NCBI GenBank assembly: GCA_002011685.1
Contig: MTOL01000384.1
Span: 2,027 to 9,905, forward strand
Length of the DNA stretch: 7,879 nucleotides
Origin: Deferribacteres bacterium JdFR-76
GTDB taxonomy: Bacteria > Zhuqueibacterota > JdFR-76
Direction of reading: 5' to 3'
Every line of letters starts with the position of its first letter. The first letter of the stretch is position 1. The notes below the pieces were generated by a model. The model was not told the DNA's origin, searched no databases, and worked only from the letters and a program-made list of their open reading frames with translations. Shown one piece after another: positions 1-6,483 of the stretch. The translations under genes and the position numbers were made by a program.

Positions 1-426
1 ATTCGTGTGTGGAACGATCAGAGGCGTCAGGAGTACCTGTTCCGCTTTTCTCAACCACCCGTATCTGTGGAGCTGGACCCAGAGAACTGGATTCTCAAGG
101 AGGCCTGGCAGTTGGGTACCGGAGTCTCCGGACCCCGTCTCCCTCGGAACATGCAGCTTGTGCGGCATTATCCGAATCCTTTTCATCAGGGATGCTGGTT
201 CTGGATAAATGTTCCCGCAAAGGAAAAGGTATCTCTGCAGATATTTGATGTACTGGGGAGGCAGATAATCACGCTCATAGATGCGGAACTGCGAACGGGC
301 ATTTATCCTCTTTACTGGGATGGAACAGATCGCCGGGGCCGACCGGTTCCGCCGGGGATCTATTTTGTGCGTTTGCAGTCAGGCAGGGATGTGAGATCTT
401 TTAAAATTGCCCGCATGCGGCGCTGA
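1..426 (+). CDS. C-terminal part of a secreted protein, probably an M1-family peptidase with a FlgD-like/type IX sorting domain (5' end outside window)
   Basis: Frame 1 is open from the first base to the TGA at 424-426, giving 141 residues with no clear internal start, so the gene begins upstream of the window. Residues about 14-34 contain FRFSQPPVSVELDPENWIL, which resembles the closing strand of many bacterial M1 aminopeptidase-like proteins, where P-x-S-V-x-L-D-P-x-x-W-x-L is typical. After a short Gly/Pro linker, residues about 56-141 form a FlgD Ig-like/type IX secretion sorting domain: YPNPF, then VSLQIFDVLGRQI, YPLYWDGTDRRGRPVPPGIY and FVRLQSG. It ends in a basic KIARMRR tail. In the FCB group such domains direct proteins through the outer membrane by the type IX system. 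The sorting domain is well supported. The M1 assignment rests on one short motif and on the M1 gene that follows, because the catalytic part is not visible. Confidence 0.75.
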   Translation: MRVWNDQRRQEYLFRFSQPPVSVELDPENWILKEAWQLGTGVSGPRLPRNMQLVRHYPNPFHQGCWFWINVPAKEKVSLQIFDVLGRQIITLIDAELRTGIYPLYWDGTDRRGRPVPPGIYFVRLQSGRDVRSFKIARMRR

Positions 427-656
427 ATTTTTTGGCGGGCGCTGGCAGATCAGATTCCGCTGGAGAGAGTTTAGGAAGGGCAAAAGTGGGAAGGCGAGGG
501 CAAGCAGGCTAAGAGCACCACGATGGAGACGCTGGGCGCGGCCAAAAATCGCGAAAATACTGATCCCGCTGCATGCAATTTTCCACCCGATGGTTATGTA
601 ACTTTGCGCTTTTGATGACGTAAAAAAGAACGCATCTTGGCAAAATGAAAACAGCT

Positions 657-664
657 GGAAAGGG
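657..664 (+). promoter_or_regulatory. Ribosome binding site deciding the start at 672
   Basis: GGAAAGGG lies 7 bases before the ATG at 672. The earlier in-frame ATG at 645 is preceded by CATCTTGGCAAA, which has no Shine-Dalgarno-like match at proper spacing. Starting at 672 also gives a normal signal peptide (MRKMAIFCVAYIF), whereas the 645 start would add nine charged or polar residues in front of it. Confidence 0.6.
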
Positions 665-671
665 TTGCGAA

Positions 672-2744
672 ATGAGGAAAATGGCCATTTTCTGTGTAGC
701 CTACATTTTTTGGGGATGGGGAAACCTCGGTTTGTCCGCTGCCCAGCCGGTTCTTTTTCCCGAACCGCTGAGTCAGCGCATCGCGAATTACCGTATTGAG
801 GTTCGGCTGGAACCGGAAACACGGAAGCTTTTTGGAACTGAAACCCTGACTTGGCACAATCCCTCAAATGACTGGATCCACGAATTGCAGTTCCACCTGT
901 ATCTGAACGCATTTCGGAATGACCGCTCCACTTTTATGCGGGAATCGGGTGGCGTAAGTCGCGGCCGCAGAATCGGAAAAGATGGCTGGGGGTACATTGA
1001 AGTGACGGCCATTTCACTTTCCGGCGGGGAAGACCTAACTGATCGCATGGAGTTTATTCAGCCAGATGATGGGAATCCCGATGATAAGACCGTTTTCCGG
1101 CTGCCACTGCCCCGGCCCGTTCCGCCTCGGGGTACCGTTGTGCTGGATATTCAATTTGAGGCGAAACTGCCGACGCCTCCGTTTGCCCGGAGTGGGGCCA
1201 AAGAGGAGTATTTTTTCGTGGGACAGTGGTTCCCAAAAATTGGGGTGTATGAAAACGGAGCCTGGAATTGCCATCAGTATCATGCCCATTCCGAGTTTTA
1301 CGCCGATTATGGAGTTTATGATGTATGGATTACAGTACCCGAGGAGAATATTGTAGGGGCCACGGGAGTTGAAGTTGAAGTGAAAAAGAACGGCGATGGG
1401 ACGGCGACACATTATTACCATGCCGAAGACGTCCATGATTTTGCCTGGACTACCAGTCCCGAATTCCTTGTATATGAGGAGCGGATTCAGGACGTTGACG
1501 TCCGTCTTCTTCTGCAGCCGGATCACAAAAATCAGGCGCGGCGGCATCTGGAAGCCGCAAAGGTAGCAATTACCCATTTTCAGGACTGGTACGGAGATTA
1601 CCCTTATCCGAACCTGACCATTGTGGATCCGCGGCGGGGTGCGGCCGGCTCCGCTGGAATGGAGTACCCGACATTGATTACGGCCGGAACAATGTATGGT
1701 CTGCCCGATGGAATCCGTGCGGTGGAGGCCGTAATCATTCATGAATTTGGCCATAACTATTGGTATCATCTCCTGGCCTCTAATGAATTCGAAGAAGCCT
1801 GGCTGGACGAGGGCATAAACACCTATACTGAAATGCAAATTCTGAACGACGCGTATGGACCGGTCGGCGATGTGGTCGATTTTCTGGGGATCCGCATTAA
1901 CGACCTTCAATTTCAGCGGTATCAGTACATTTTCTGGCCGGATTACGATCCCATTGTGAAAAAGGCGTGGGAATTTTACAATGGGACCAGCTACAGTGTC
2001 AATTCGTACTCGAAACCGGGACTTGTGCTGACAACGCTAAAAAATTACCTTGGTGCAGAAAAGATGCGCCAGATTATGCGGACATACTTTCAGCGCTGGC
2101 GCTTCAAACACCCGCGTACGGCCGACTTTATCGCCGTGGCCGAAGAAGTGGCTGGAGAAGATCTGGGCTGGTTTTTCGATCAGGCCTTGTTTTCGAACAA
2201 AGTGCTGGATTATGCCGTGAGCGCAATCCGCGTCCGCCGTGTCCGTGAACCCAGAGGATTTGACTTCACTCTTTCGGTAAAGGACACGTCCGATACGGCC
2301 GGTGTGGGCGCGTTCTCTGCACAGTCAGATTCGCAAAAGGCTTCAGCTGCCGCGGAAACTTCCCGGGTGACCGTTTCTGACTCTGCGGACACCACCAAAA
2401 AACCGGTACCCTATGAAAACGAAGTCTGGGTGCGCCGCCTGGGCGATTTTGTTTTTCCAGTAGAAATCCAGTTCGTGTTCGATAATGGAGATACGTTGAC
2501 CGAACACTGGAATGGCCGGGATCTCTGGAAAAAATACCGGTTTGTGCGTCCGGCTAAACTGGAGTACGCGGTAATCGATCCGGAACGGAAAGTGGTTCTA
2601 GATGTGAATTTTACCAACAACTCCATGACGAGAAAAAAGCAGCGTGCCGGTATCAACAAGCTAAGCATTCGCTGGCTGTTCTGGGTACAAACGTTGCTGG
2701 ATCAGCCGGAGCTCCTCACGCTGGCACAGCTGTTTCGGTTTTGA
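672..2744 (+). CDS. Secreted M1-family zinc metallopeptidase
   Basis: A 690-residue exported peptidase of the M1 (gluzincin aminopeptidase) family. The N-terminus MRKMAIFCVAYIFWGWG..LSAAQP is a signal peptide, probably cut near SAA-QP. The zinc site is HEFGH at residues 357-361, followed 18 residues later by Glu380 in EEAWLDEG, the standard HExxH-x18-E spacing. GMEYP at 329-333 is the substrate N-terminus-binding loop (GxMEN in classical members). Tyr446 in SYSKPGLVL is placed like the transition-state tyrosine. The catalytic core is preceded by the usual beta-sheet domain. Residues about 537-579 are a Ser/Ala/Thr/Asp-rich, low-complexity insert within the C-terminal beta domain. The protein ends in an amphipathic stretch (LSIRWLFWVQTLLDQPELLTLAQLF) with no sorting domain, unlike the gene upstream. 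It probably acts in the periplasm or at a membrane surface. The family is certain; the substrate is unknown. Confidence 0.93.
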   Translation: MRKMAIFCVAYIFWGWGNLGLSAAQPVLFPEPLSQRIANYRIEVRLEPETRKLFGTETLTWHNPSNDWIHELQFHLYLNAFRNDRSTFMRESGGVSRGRRIGKDGWGYIEVTAISLSGGEDLTDRMEFIQPDDGNPDDKTVFRLPLPRPVPPRGTVVLDIQFEAKLPTPPFARSGAKEEYFFVGQWFPKIGVYENGAWNCHQYHAHSEFYADYGVYDVWITVPEENIVGATGVEVEVKKNGDGTATHYYHAEDVHDFAWTTSPEFLVYEERIQDVDVRLLLQPDHKNQARRHLEAAKVAITHFQDWYGDYPYPNLTIVDPRRGAAGSAGMEYPTLITAGTMYGLPDGIRAVEAVIIHEFGHNYWYHLLASNEFEEAWLDEGINTYTEMQILNDAYGPVGDVVDFLGIRINDLQFQRYQYIFWPDYDPIVKKAWEFYNGTSYSVNSYSKPGLVLTTLKNYLGAEKMRQIMRTYFQRWRFKHPRTADFIAVAEEVAGEDLGWFFDQALFSNKVLDYAVSAIRVRRVREPRGFDFTLSVKDTSDTAGVGAFSAQSDSQKASAAAETSRVTVSDSADTTKKPVPYENEVWVRRLGDFVFPVEIQFVFDNGDTLTEHWNGRDLWKKYRFVRPAKLEYAVIDPERKVVLDVNFTNNSMTRKKQRAGINKLSIRWLFWVQTLLDQPELLTLAQLFRF

Positions 2745-2802
2745 GCGGCAAGCAGGGCGTTGCTGTTTTTCCAAGCAATAAAAAATAAGGAGAATCAAAA
2801 TC

Positions 2803-3666
2803 ATGGTATTTTCAAGCCTGTTGCGGGGAATTCGGTCGGTCTGGACGTACCGCCGGGTAGTTCTGCTGTTTTACCTTGCGAACTTGCTGGCAGCTTTTTT
2901 GGTTATGTATCCCTTCCGGGCCGTACTGGGAAAATTTGCCGGCTGGAGCCTGATGGGGAAATTCCTGGCGGGGAGATTGGACATGGATTTCTTCTTTGAA
3001 TTGCTGAAATATCGTCAGGAAGTCTTTCCAGCCCTTTTCGGCCTCCTGATGGTCGTGGCGGTTTTATACTGGATAGCCGAGCTATTTTTATCAGCAGGGG
3101 CGTTTGGTGTACTCCTGCAAGGGGAGGGATACAGTAGTCCGCTTTTCTGGAGAAGTGCTGGCACGTATTTTTTCCGCTTTGTCAGGATCGTTCTGTGGGG
3201 AATTCCGGTATTTATTGCTTTCTACCTCATACAGTTTATTGAGGTGGGAGGTCAGCGCCTACTATTTGGCAGGGATCCATATCAAAATGTTCTTTACTGG
3301 GGTCGTTGGATCCGGATCGGATTGCAGTTTTTGGGGTTTATTCTCTGGCTGATGGTGCTCGATTACGCACGGATCATTGCGGTAGCTACAGAGGAAAGGC
3401 GGATGCGTGTCGTGGTATGGCAGGCGCTGCGGTTCGTTTTTGGCCATTTTGGCAAAACATTTCTCCTGGCCTTCCTTTTGTACGCCGGAGGAATCCTGGT
3501 AGGGCTGGCTTATCAGCCGGTATCCAATGCTTTATCGGCCCCTTCTAGCGTTACGATCGGGCTGCTTTTTATCGTGCAGCAGCTGTACATGATGTTCCGC
3601 ATGGCCCTGCGGGTAGCGCGCTTTTCCAGCCAGGCAGTGCTTTATCAGAAGATGGCGGGAACATAA
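2803..3666 (+). CDS. Six-helix integral membrane protein of unknown function
   Basis: A 287-residue hydrophobic protein that I cannot place in a named family. The start is supported by TAAGGAGA at 2786-2793, 9 bases before the ATG. Likely membrane helices are at residues about 18-38, 74-99, 123-146, 170-194, 217-240 and 248-270. The loop between helices 1 and 2 (about 39-73) and the loop around 147-168 are the longest soluble stretches. The end, QLYMMFRMALRVARFSSQAVLYQKM, is amphipathic and basic. There is no obvious transporter motif, ATP-binding motif, protease motif or heme ligand pattern. It lies 58 bases after the M1 peptidase on the same strand with no terminator seen between them, so co-transcription is likely. 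A role in handling, anchoring or exporting that peptidase is a guess from position only. The stop codon falls inside the hairpin that begins at 3659. Confidence 0.85.
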   Translation: MVFSSLLRGIRSVWTYRRVVLLFYLANLLAAFLVMYPFRAVLGKFAGWSLMGKFLAGRLDMDFFFELLKYRQEVFPALFGLLMVVAVLYWIAELFLSAGAFGVLLQGEGYSSPLFWRSAGTYFFRFVRIVLWGIPVFIAFYLIQFIEVGGQRLLFGRDPYQNVLYWGRWIRIGLQFLGFILWLMVLDYARIIAVATEERRMRVVVWQALRFVFGHFGKTFLLAFLLYAGGILVGLAYQPVSNALSAPSSVTIGLLFIVQQLYMMFRMALRVARFSSQAVLYQKMAGT

Positions 3667-3747
3667 AAAAAGCACGCTGACGGAGCAGGAAGGTAGTGGT
3701 TCAAAAGGAAGCATGCGGATTTTGGCTGCTCCACAGCGTGCATGTTC
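3659..3747. repeat. Long imperfect inverted repeat (hairpin) overlapping the end of the membrane protein gene
   Basis: Three arm pairs stack outside-in: GAACAT (3659-3664) with ATGTTC (3742-3747), GCACGCTG (3672-3679) with CAGCGTGC (3734-3741), and GGAGCA (3682-3687) with TGCTCC (3727-3732). The outer and middle stems are separated by a run of seven A on the left side only (3665-3671). The middle and inner stems are separated by AC on the left and A on the right. The loop is 39 bases. Read on the minus strand, the middle stem is followed directly by seven T, as in an intrinsic terminator, but the loop is unusually large. On the plus strand no T run follows. It could be a 3' UTR structure, a backup terminator for minus-strand transcription, or a small element remnant. 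Confidence 0.6.
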
Positions 3748-3830
3748 TATATATATAGACGGAAACTGAAGCGATTCGGTTTAATTTTAAATTATTTTTT
3801 CTCTCATTTTATGTGCGGAAATGGAAAAGA

Positions 3831-3858
3831 GGAGCCGGCCGTCCCGATGGCCGGCTCC
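3831..3858. terminator. Bidirectional intrinsic terminator between convergent genes
   Basis: A perfect 10-bp GC-rich stem, GGAGCCGGCC (3831-3840) with GGCCGGCTCC (3849-3858), closes an 8-base loop. On the plus strand it is followed by CTTCATTTTTTA. On the minus strand it begins 9 bases after the stop codon of the M56-TonB gene and is followed by TCTTTTCC. It probably ends the minus-strand operon and may also stop read-through from the plus-strand M1/membrane protein unit. Confidence 0.85.
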
Positions 3859-3867
3859 CTTCATTTT

Positions 3868-5859
3868 TTACCGATTCGGCTTAAATACAATGGGAATTGT
3901 GACCCAGACAGAAACGGGCGTCCCGTTCCGTTCGGCGGGTTTCCACCGGACATTGCGGACAGCATCCACGGCCAGTTTGGAGAGTTCAGGATCACTGCTA
4001 TTTATGACAGTGAGATTTTTGACCTTTCCATCTGCGGTAACCAGAGCTTTTACCATAACGCGTTTTTTCTCTTTGAGCCATTTCGGTACGCGGATGTGCT
4101 GCTGAATGGCATCGAATCCGCCCACGGGTTCGGCTTCTTTTTCGAGTGCTTCCTGAGCTGAACCCGATGCTTCACCGCTTCTCAATTTGAAGATGAACGG
4201 TACGCTAATAGCCACACTTACCGTTTTGCCTTTATACTGTGCAGGCTTCCACCGCGTGGCTTTCGCAGCTTGAATGGCGGCCTGTACCAGCGCTTCATTT
4301 TTGCCCTTCAAAGGCCGGGCTTTTTCCACAATCCCTTGCTTGTTGATGTAAATCTGCAAAATAACGGTTTCCTCAATTCCGGCCCGGCGCGCTTCTTCGG
4401 GGTAATGAAGGTTTTTCTGAAGGGCCATATACCCACCCACAGGAGCTGGAGGACTGTCGAACGGTGTGAAATTTGGCCAGTCATCATTCTGGGGCTGGAA
4501 GCGCGGTGGCGGCCCTTCAGTATAGAAATGGAGGCTCATGGTGCCGTCCGGTTTTCTCTGGAAACGCAACTGCACTTCAAATTCCGTCTGGTCCTGGGAC
4601 TTATCTAGGATCTCAACGGGAAATTGAAAGCCTTCGTAGAGGTGATTCAGGTAATTGATGGCGCTTTCAGAAAGATTCGGGTCTGCATGCAGGATTTCTC
4701 TTTTTGTGACGCGACCGTCGCGGTTCAACACAATGCGCACTTTGGCCAAACCTTTGTTGCCACTGACCAGAAACGGCTCGTCGAACCGGGCGGCCAGGTC
4801 TTTCCCGGCGTTTTCAAAAATCTTAACCCTCGCCGGGTTCACGATCTGATCAGCCGGAGCCTGTTTATTTGTATCCTTGTATTCTCGACTGCAGCGGATG
4901 AAACCTGCCAGAACGAACACGGCAAGAGCCAGCGTCATAACCGCGGTCTGAAGGGGAATTCTTTTTTTCATGGTGTGATCCTCCCTATGAATTAGGTAGT
5001 GAAATCGTAGGGACAGGATCCCTTTTTGCTTAACAAAACAGGTTGTGCTGGATAGGGGACGTGCAAACGGGCTGCGCTGCTTTTGCAAATAATTCAAAAG
5101 GAAGCGGGAATAGGTAAGGCCATCCAGATTCTGGCGGCGAAGGACGGCTTCGTCACAGGCACTTTCGCGCAGGAGATTTAGCTGTCGGACGGTTAGCCAG
5201 GCGACGGGGTGGAAGAAGAAGAGTGCCAGAAAAACCTGCTGGACCGCCAGCATCCATAGATCGCCCTGGCGGATGTGAGCCATTTCGTGTTCCAGGATGA
5301 GCTGCAGTTCCCGTTGAGACCAGTTCCGTGCTTCTTGCGGCAGAAATATGATTGGACGGAACATTCCCGTAGCAAAAGGAGTGCGAAAACCGTAGGGCGC
5401 CAGCCGTACAGGAATGCCAATCTGTGACCTTAAAGCCGGGGGAAGCGGAAAGGGCTGGCTTTTCCGCTGCAGTTTACGAAGCTGCACAAAGCGCCAAAAC
5501 GTATTCAGCAAAAAGACCGTTACGCCCACACTCCAGACGACAAAAAGGAGTGTATGGGTGCCAAGAGTTACGGGAACTGGTGCCGGGTCTGCGGATGTTT
5601 CCAGCATCGGCATGGGGAGGGAGATAGGAACCCACTGGGGGGCCGAACGCTGCGGCAGTGTCAGCCAGTGGGTGGGAATAAGCGCCCGGAAGATTACCAA
5701 AAACCAGAGCCAGTACCGGAAACGGGGCGGAAAGTTCTTTAACCAGTTGCAAAGCAGCGCCAAAAAAGCTCCTAATAAGGCCAGCTGGAGACTCGTGTTG
5801 GCCATCCAGCGGAGCCAGGAATCTGCTATTCCGTTAAGGAAGGCAAATAGCTCGTTCAT
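3868..5859 (-). CDS. BlaR1-like M56 membrane metallopeptidase fused to three TonB_C-like domains
   Basis: A 663-residue protein. The N-terminal half is an M56 (BlaR1/MecR1-type) membrane peptidase. It has helices at residues about 22-40, 47-67 and 102-122, the zinc motif HEMAH at 191-195, a further hydrophobic stretch about 202-222, and ESACDEAVL at 232-240 carrying the expected third ligand region. A hydrophobic segment at about 303-320 serves as the last M56 helix. The rest is soluble and lies on the far side of the membrane. It shows a divergent TonB_C-like repeat at about 350-437 and two clear ones at about 473-559 and 578-661, the latter two each with PVGG at the start and RWKPA near the end. 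The penicillin-binding sensor domain of BlaR1 is absent. By analogy it senses an envelope signal and triggers loss of the partner repressor. The start codon overlaps the repressor stop by 4 bases, implying translational coupling. A second possible start lies at codon 297. Confidence 0.9.
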   Translation of the reverse strand: MNELFAFLNGIADSWLRWMANTSLQLALLGAFLALLCNWLKNFPPRFRYWLWFLVIFRALIPTHWLTLPQRSAPQWVPISLPMPMLETSADPAPVPVTLGTHTLLFVVWSVGVTVFLLNTFWRFVQLRKLQRKSQPFPLPPALRSQIGIPVRLAPYGFRTPFATGMFRPIIFLPQEARNWSQRELQLILEHEMAHIRQGDLWMLAVQQVFLALFFFHPVAWLTVRQLNLLRESACDEAVLRRQNLDGLTYSRFLLNYLQKQRSPFARPLSSTTCFVKQKGILSLRFHYLIHREDHTMKKRIPLQTAVMTLALAVFVLAGFIRCSREYKDTNKQAPADQIVNPARVKIFENAGKDLAARFDEPFLVSGNKGLAKVRIVLNRDGRVTKREILHADPNLSESAINYLNHLYEGFQFPVEILDKSQDQTEFEVQLRFQRKPDGTMSLHFYTEGPPPRFQPQNDDWPNFTPFDSPPAPVGGYMALQKNLHYPEEARRAGIEETVILQIYINKQGIVEKARPLKGKNEALVQAAIQAAKATRWKPAQYKGKTVSVAISVPFIFKLRSGEASGSAQEALEKEAEPVGGFDAIQQHIRVPKWLKEKKRVMVKALVTADGKVKNLTVINSSDPELSKLAVDAVRNVRWKPAERNGTPVSVWVTIPIVFKPNR
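4980..4986 (-). promoter_or_regulatory. Internal ribosome binding site within the M56-TonB gene
   Basis: On the minus strand AGGGAGG stands 8 bases before an in-frame ATG at 4971-4969, codon 297. From there the product would be 367 residues beginning MKKRIPLQTAVMTLALAVF, a basic N-terminus followed by a hydrophobic helix, as in a signal anchor, then all three TonB_C-like domains. The site is stronger than that of the full gene (AAGGA, 9 bases before the ATG at 5859). M56 proteins often have a basic MKK-like stretch before their last helix, so chance is possible, but the Shine-Dalgarno match and spacing are near ideal. Confidence 0.5.
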
Positions 5860-6236
5860 GATTTCAGTTCCTTTTCTTTTTCTTCAATCATGCGCTTAAT
5901 GTGTTCCAGTTCCTCTTTGGACAGTTCGGCTGTGTCCAGCAAAAAAGCAGCCAAACTGCCGAACGAACCGCCAAAAACACGCTGTGTAAGCCTTTGAATA
6001 TTGGCGCGGGTGGCCTCCTCTTTGGGAATCACCGGAGAGTATAAATTGATGGGACCCAACTTTTCCTTTTTAACTACGCCTTTTTTTACCATCCGTTCAA
6101 TAACGGTTTGAACTGTGGTGTACGCCTTTTCACGGTTGGGATACAGTTCTTCCCAGATCTGTCGGGCCGTGACTTTGCCGTAGCGCCACATCACTGCAAG
6201 GATGTCCCATTCAAATTCTGTGAAAGAAAGTTTCAT
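5856..6236 (-). CDS. BlaI/MecI-family winged-helix transcriptional repressor
   Basis: A 126-residue DNA-binding protein, the usual length for BlaI/MecI/CopY-type repressors. Residues about 4-70 form the winged helix: LSFTEFEWDILAVMW, GKVTARQIWEEL, AYTTVQTVIERMVKKGVV and then the wing. The C-terminal dimerisation part has the family pattern RVFGGSFGSLAAFL followed by LSKEELEHIKRMIEEKE. The ATG at 6236 is chosen over the upstream ATG at 6263 because CCTCCT at 6244-6249 (AGGAGG on the minus strand) is 7 bases away and MKLSFTEFE is the usual start. In this family the repressor is inactivated after the cognate M56 protease is triggered, and it normally represses its own operon. The next gene is that M56 protease, overlapping by ATGA. 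Autorepression at the upstream promoter is inferred. Confidence 0.93.
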   Translation of the reverse strand: MKLSFTEFEWDILAVMWRYGKVTARQIWEELYPNREKAYTTVQTVIERMVKKGVVKKEKLGPINLYSPVIPKEEATRANIQRLTQRVFGGSFGSLAAFLLDTAELSKEELEHIKRMIEEKEKELKS

Positions 6237-6243
6237 CTCTTTT

Positions 6244-6249
6244 CCTCCT
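6244..6249 (-). promoter_or_regulatory. Ribosome binding site of the BlaI-type repressor
   Basis: AGGAGG on the minus strand, 7 bases upstream of the ATG at 6236. It decides this start against the ATG at 6263, which has no comparable site and would lie at the edge of the operator region. Confidence 0.75.
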
Positions 6250-6264
6250 ATGTTTATCCACATG

Positions 6265-6308
6265 TTACTAATTCTGTAATAAAAATACGACGAATTACTA
6301 CAGATGTC
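6265..6308. promoter_or_regulatory. Operator-like repeats around the repressor promoter
   Basis: TTACTA occurs at 6265-6270 and again at 6295-6300, 30 bases apart, about three helical turns, on the same face of DNA. The first copy is part of an interrupted palindrome, TTAC at 6265-6268 and GTAA at 6276-6279. The second overlaps TACAGATGTC at 6299-6308, which is one base off the TACANNTGTA box known for BlaI/CopY-type repressors. One site overlaps the -35 and spacer and the other the start-site region, suiting autorepression. The exact operator boundaries are inferred. Confidence 0.45.
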
Positions 6309-6310
6309 AA
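6282..6310 (-). promoter_or_regulatory. Sigma-70-type promoter of the BlaI-M56 operon
   Basis: On the minus strand there is a perfect TTGACA (6310-6305), a 17-base spacer and TATTTT (6287-6282). Transcription would begin near 6275 and give a leader of about 40 bases before the ATG at 6236. Elements and spacing fit the standard housekeeping promoter well. Confidence 0.7.
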
Positions 6311-6387
6311 GAACTTTTTTGCCCTTCCTTCATTTTTTTGTTGGGGATCTTGGGAGGGGAATTCCTGCAGAGACGGCCGGGTCAGAA

Positions 6388-6400
6388 CGGAAATATTCCG
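6388..6400. repeat. Short palindrome upstream of the dehydrogenase
   Basis: CGGAAATATTCCG is a 5-bp inverted repeat (CGGAA/TTCCG) around a 3-base centre, lying 84 bases before the dehydrogenase start. It could be a binding site for a dimeric regulator. No cognate regulator can be named, and a chance palindrome of this size is possible. Confidence 0.3.
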
Positions 6401-6483
6401 GACAGAAATTCGGGCGGCCTCATCTTGCGTTTTTTGGTCCTGATTTGTAATTTGGCAGAAGGACAAACGGGAGGGCAAATTGG

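Noticed and set aside
409..440. Possible terminator after the first gene (GCCCGC/GCGGGC and the palindrome CCGCATGCGG)
   Set aside because: The T run lies inside the loop of the larger stem, and the small palindrome leaves only about three pairs with a real loop and is 7 bases from the T run.
379..912. Minus-strand open frame of 177 codons over the gap before the M1 gene, with a hydrophobic stretch
   Set aside because: It runs antisense into two real plus-strand genes and has no ribosome binding site. The hydrophobic residues come from translating a purine-rich strand in reverse.
1035..1910. Minus-strand open frame of 291 codons inside the M1 gene
   Set aside because: Complete overlap with a gene that has clear catalytic motifs. 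The translation shows no domain features.
3672..3741. Terminal inverted repeats of a small insertion element
   Set aside because: No flanking direct repeat is visible, because the flanks are themselves inverted (GAACAT/ATGTTC). This fits an RNA hairpin better than a transposed element.
3742..4161. Plus-strand open frame of 139 codons starting in the AT-rich intergenic region
   Set aside because: Most of it is antisense to the TonB repeats and it crosses the terminator hairpin. Its composition is not protein-like.
4969..5030. Frameshift or pseudogene break between the M56 and TonB parts
   Set aside because: The frame is continuous. M56 proteins normally have a short basic linker and a fourth helix exactly here, so an intact fusion is the simpler reading. 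The internal start is reported separately.
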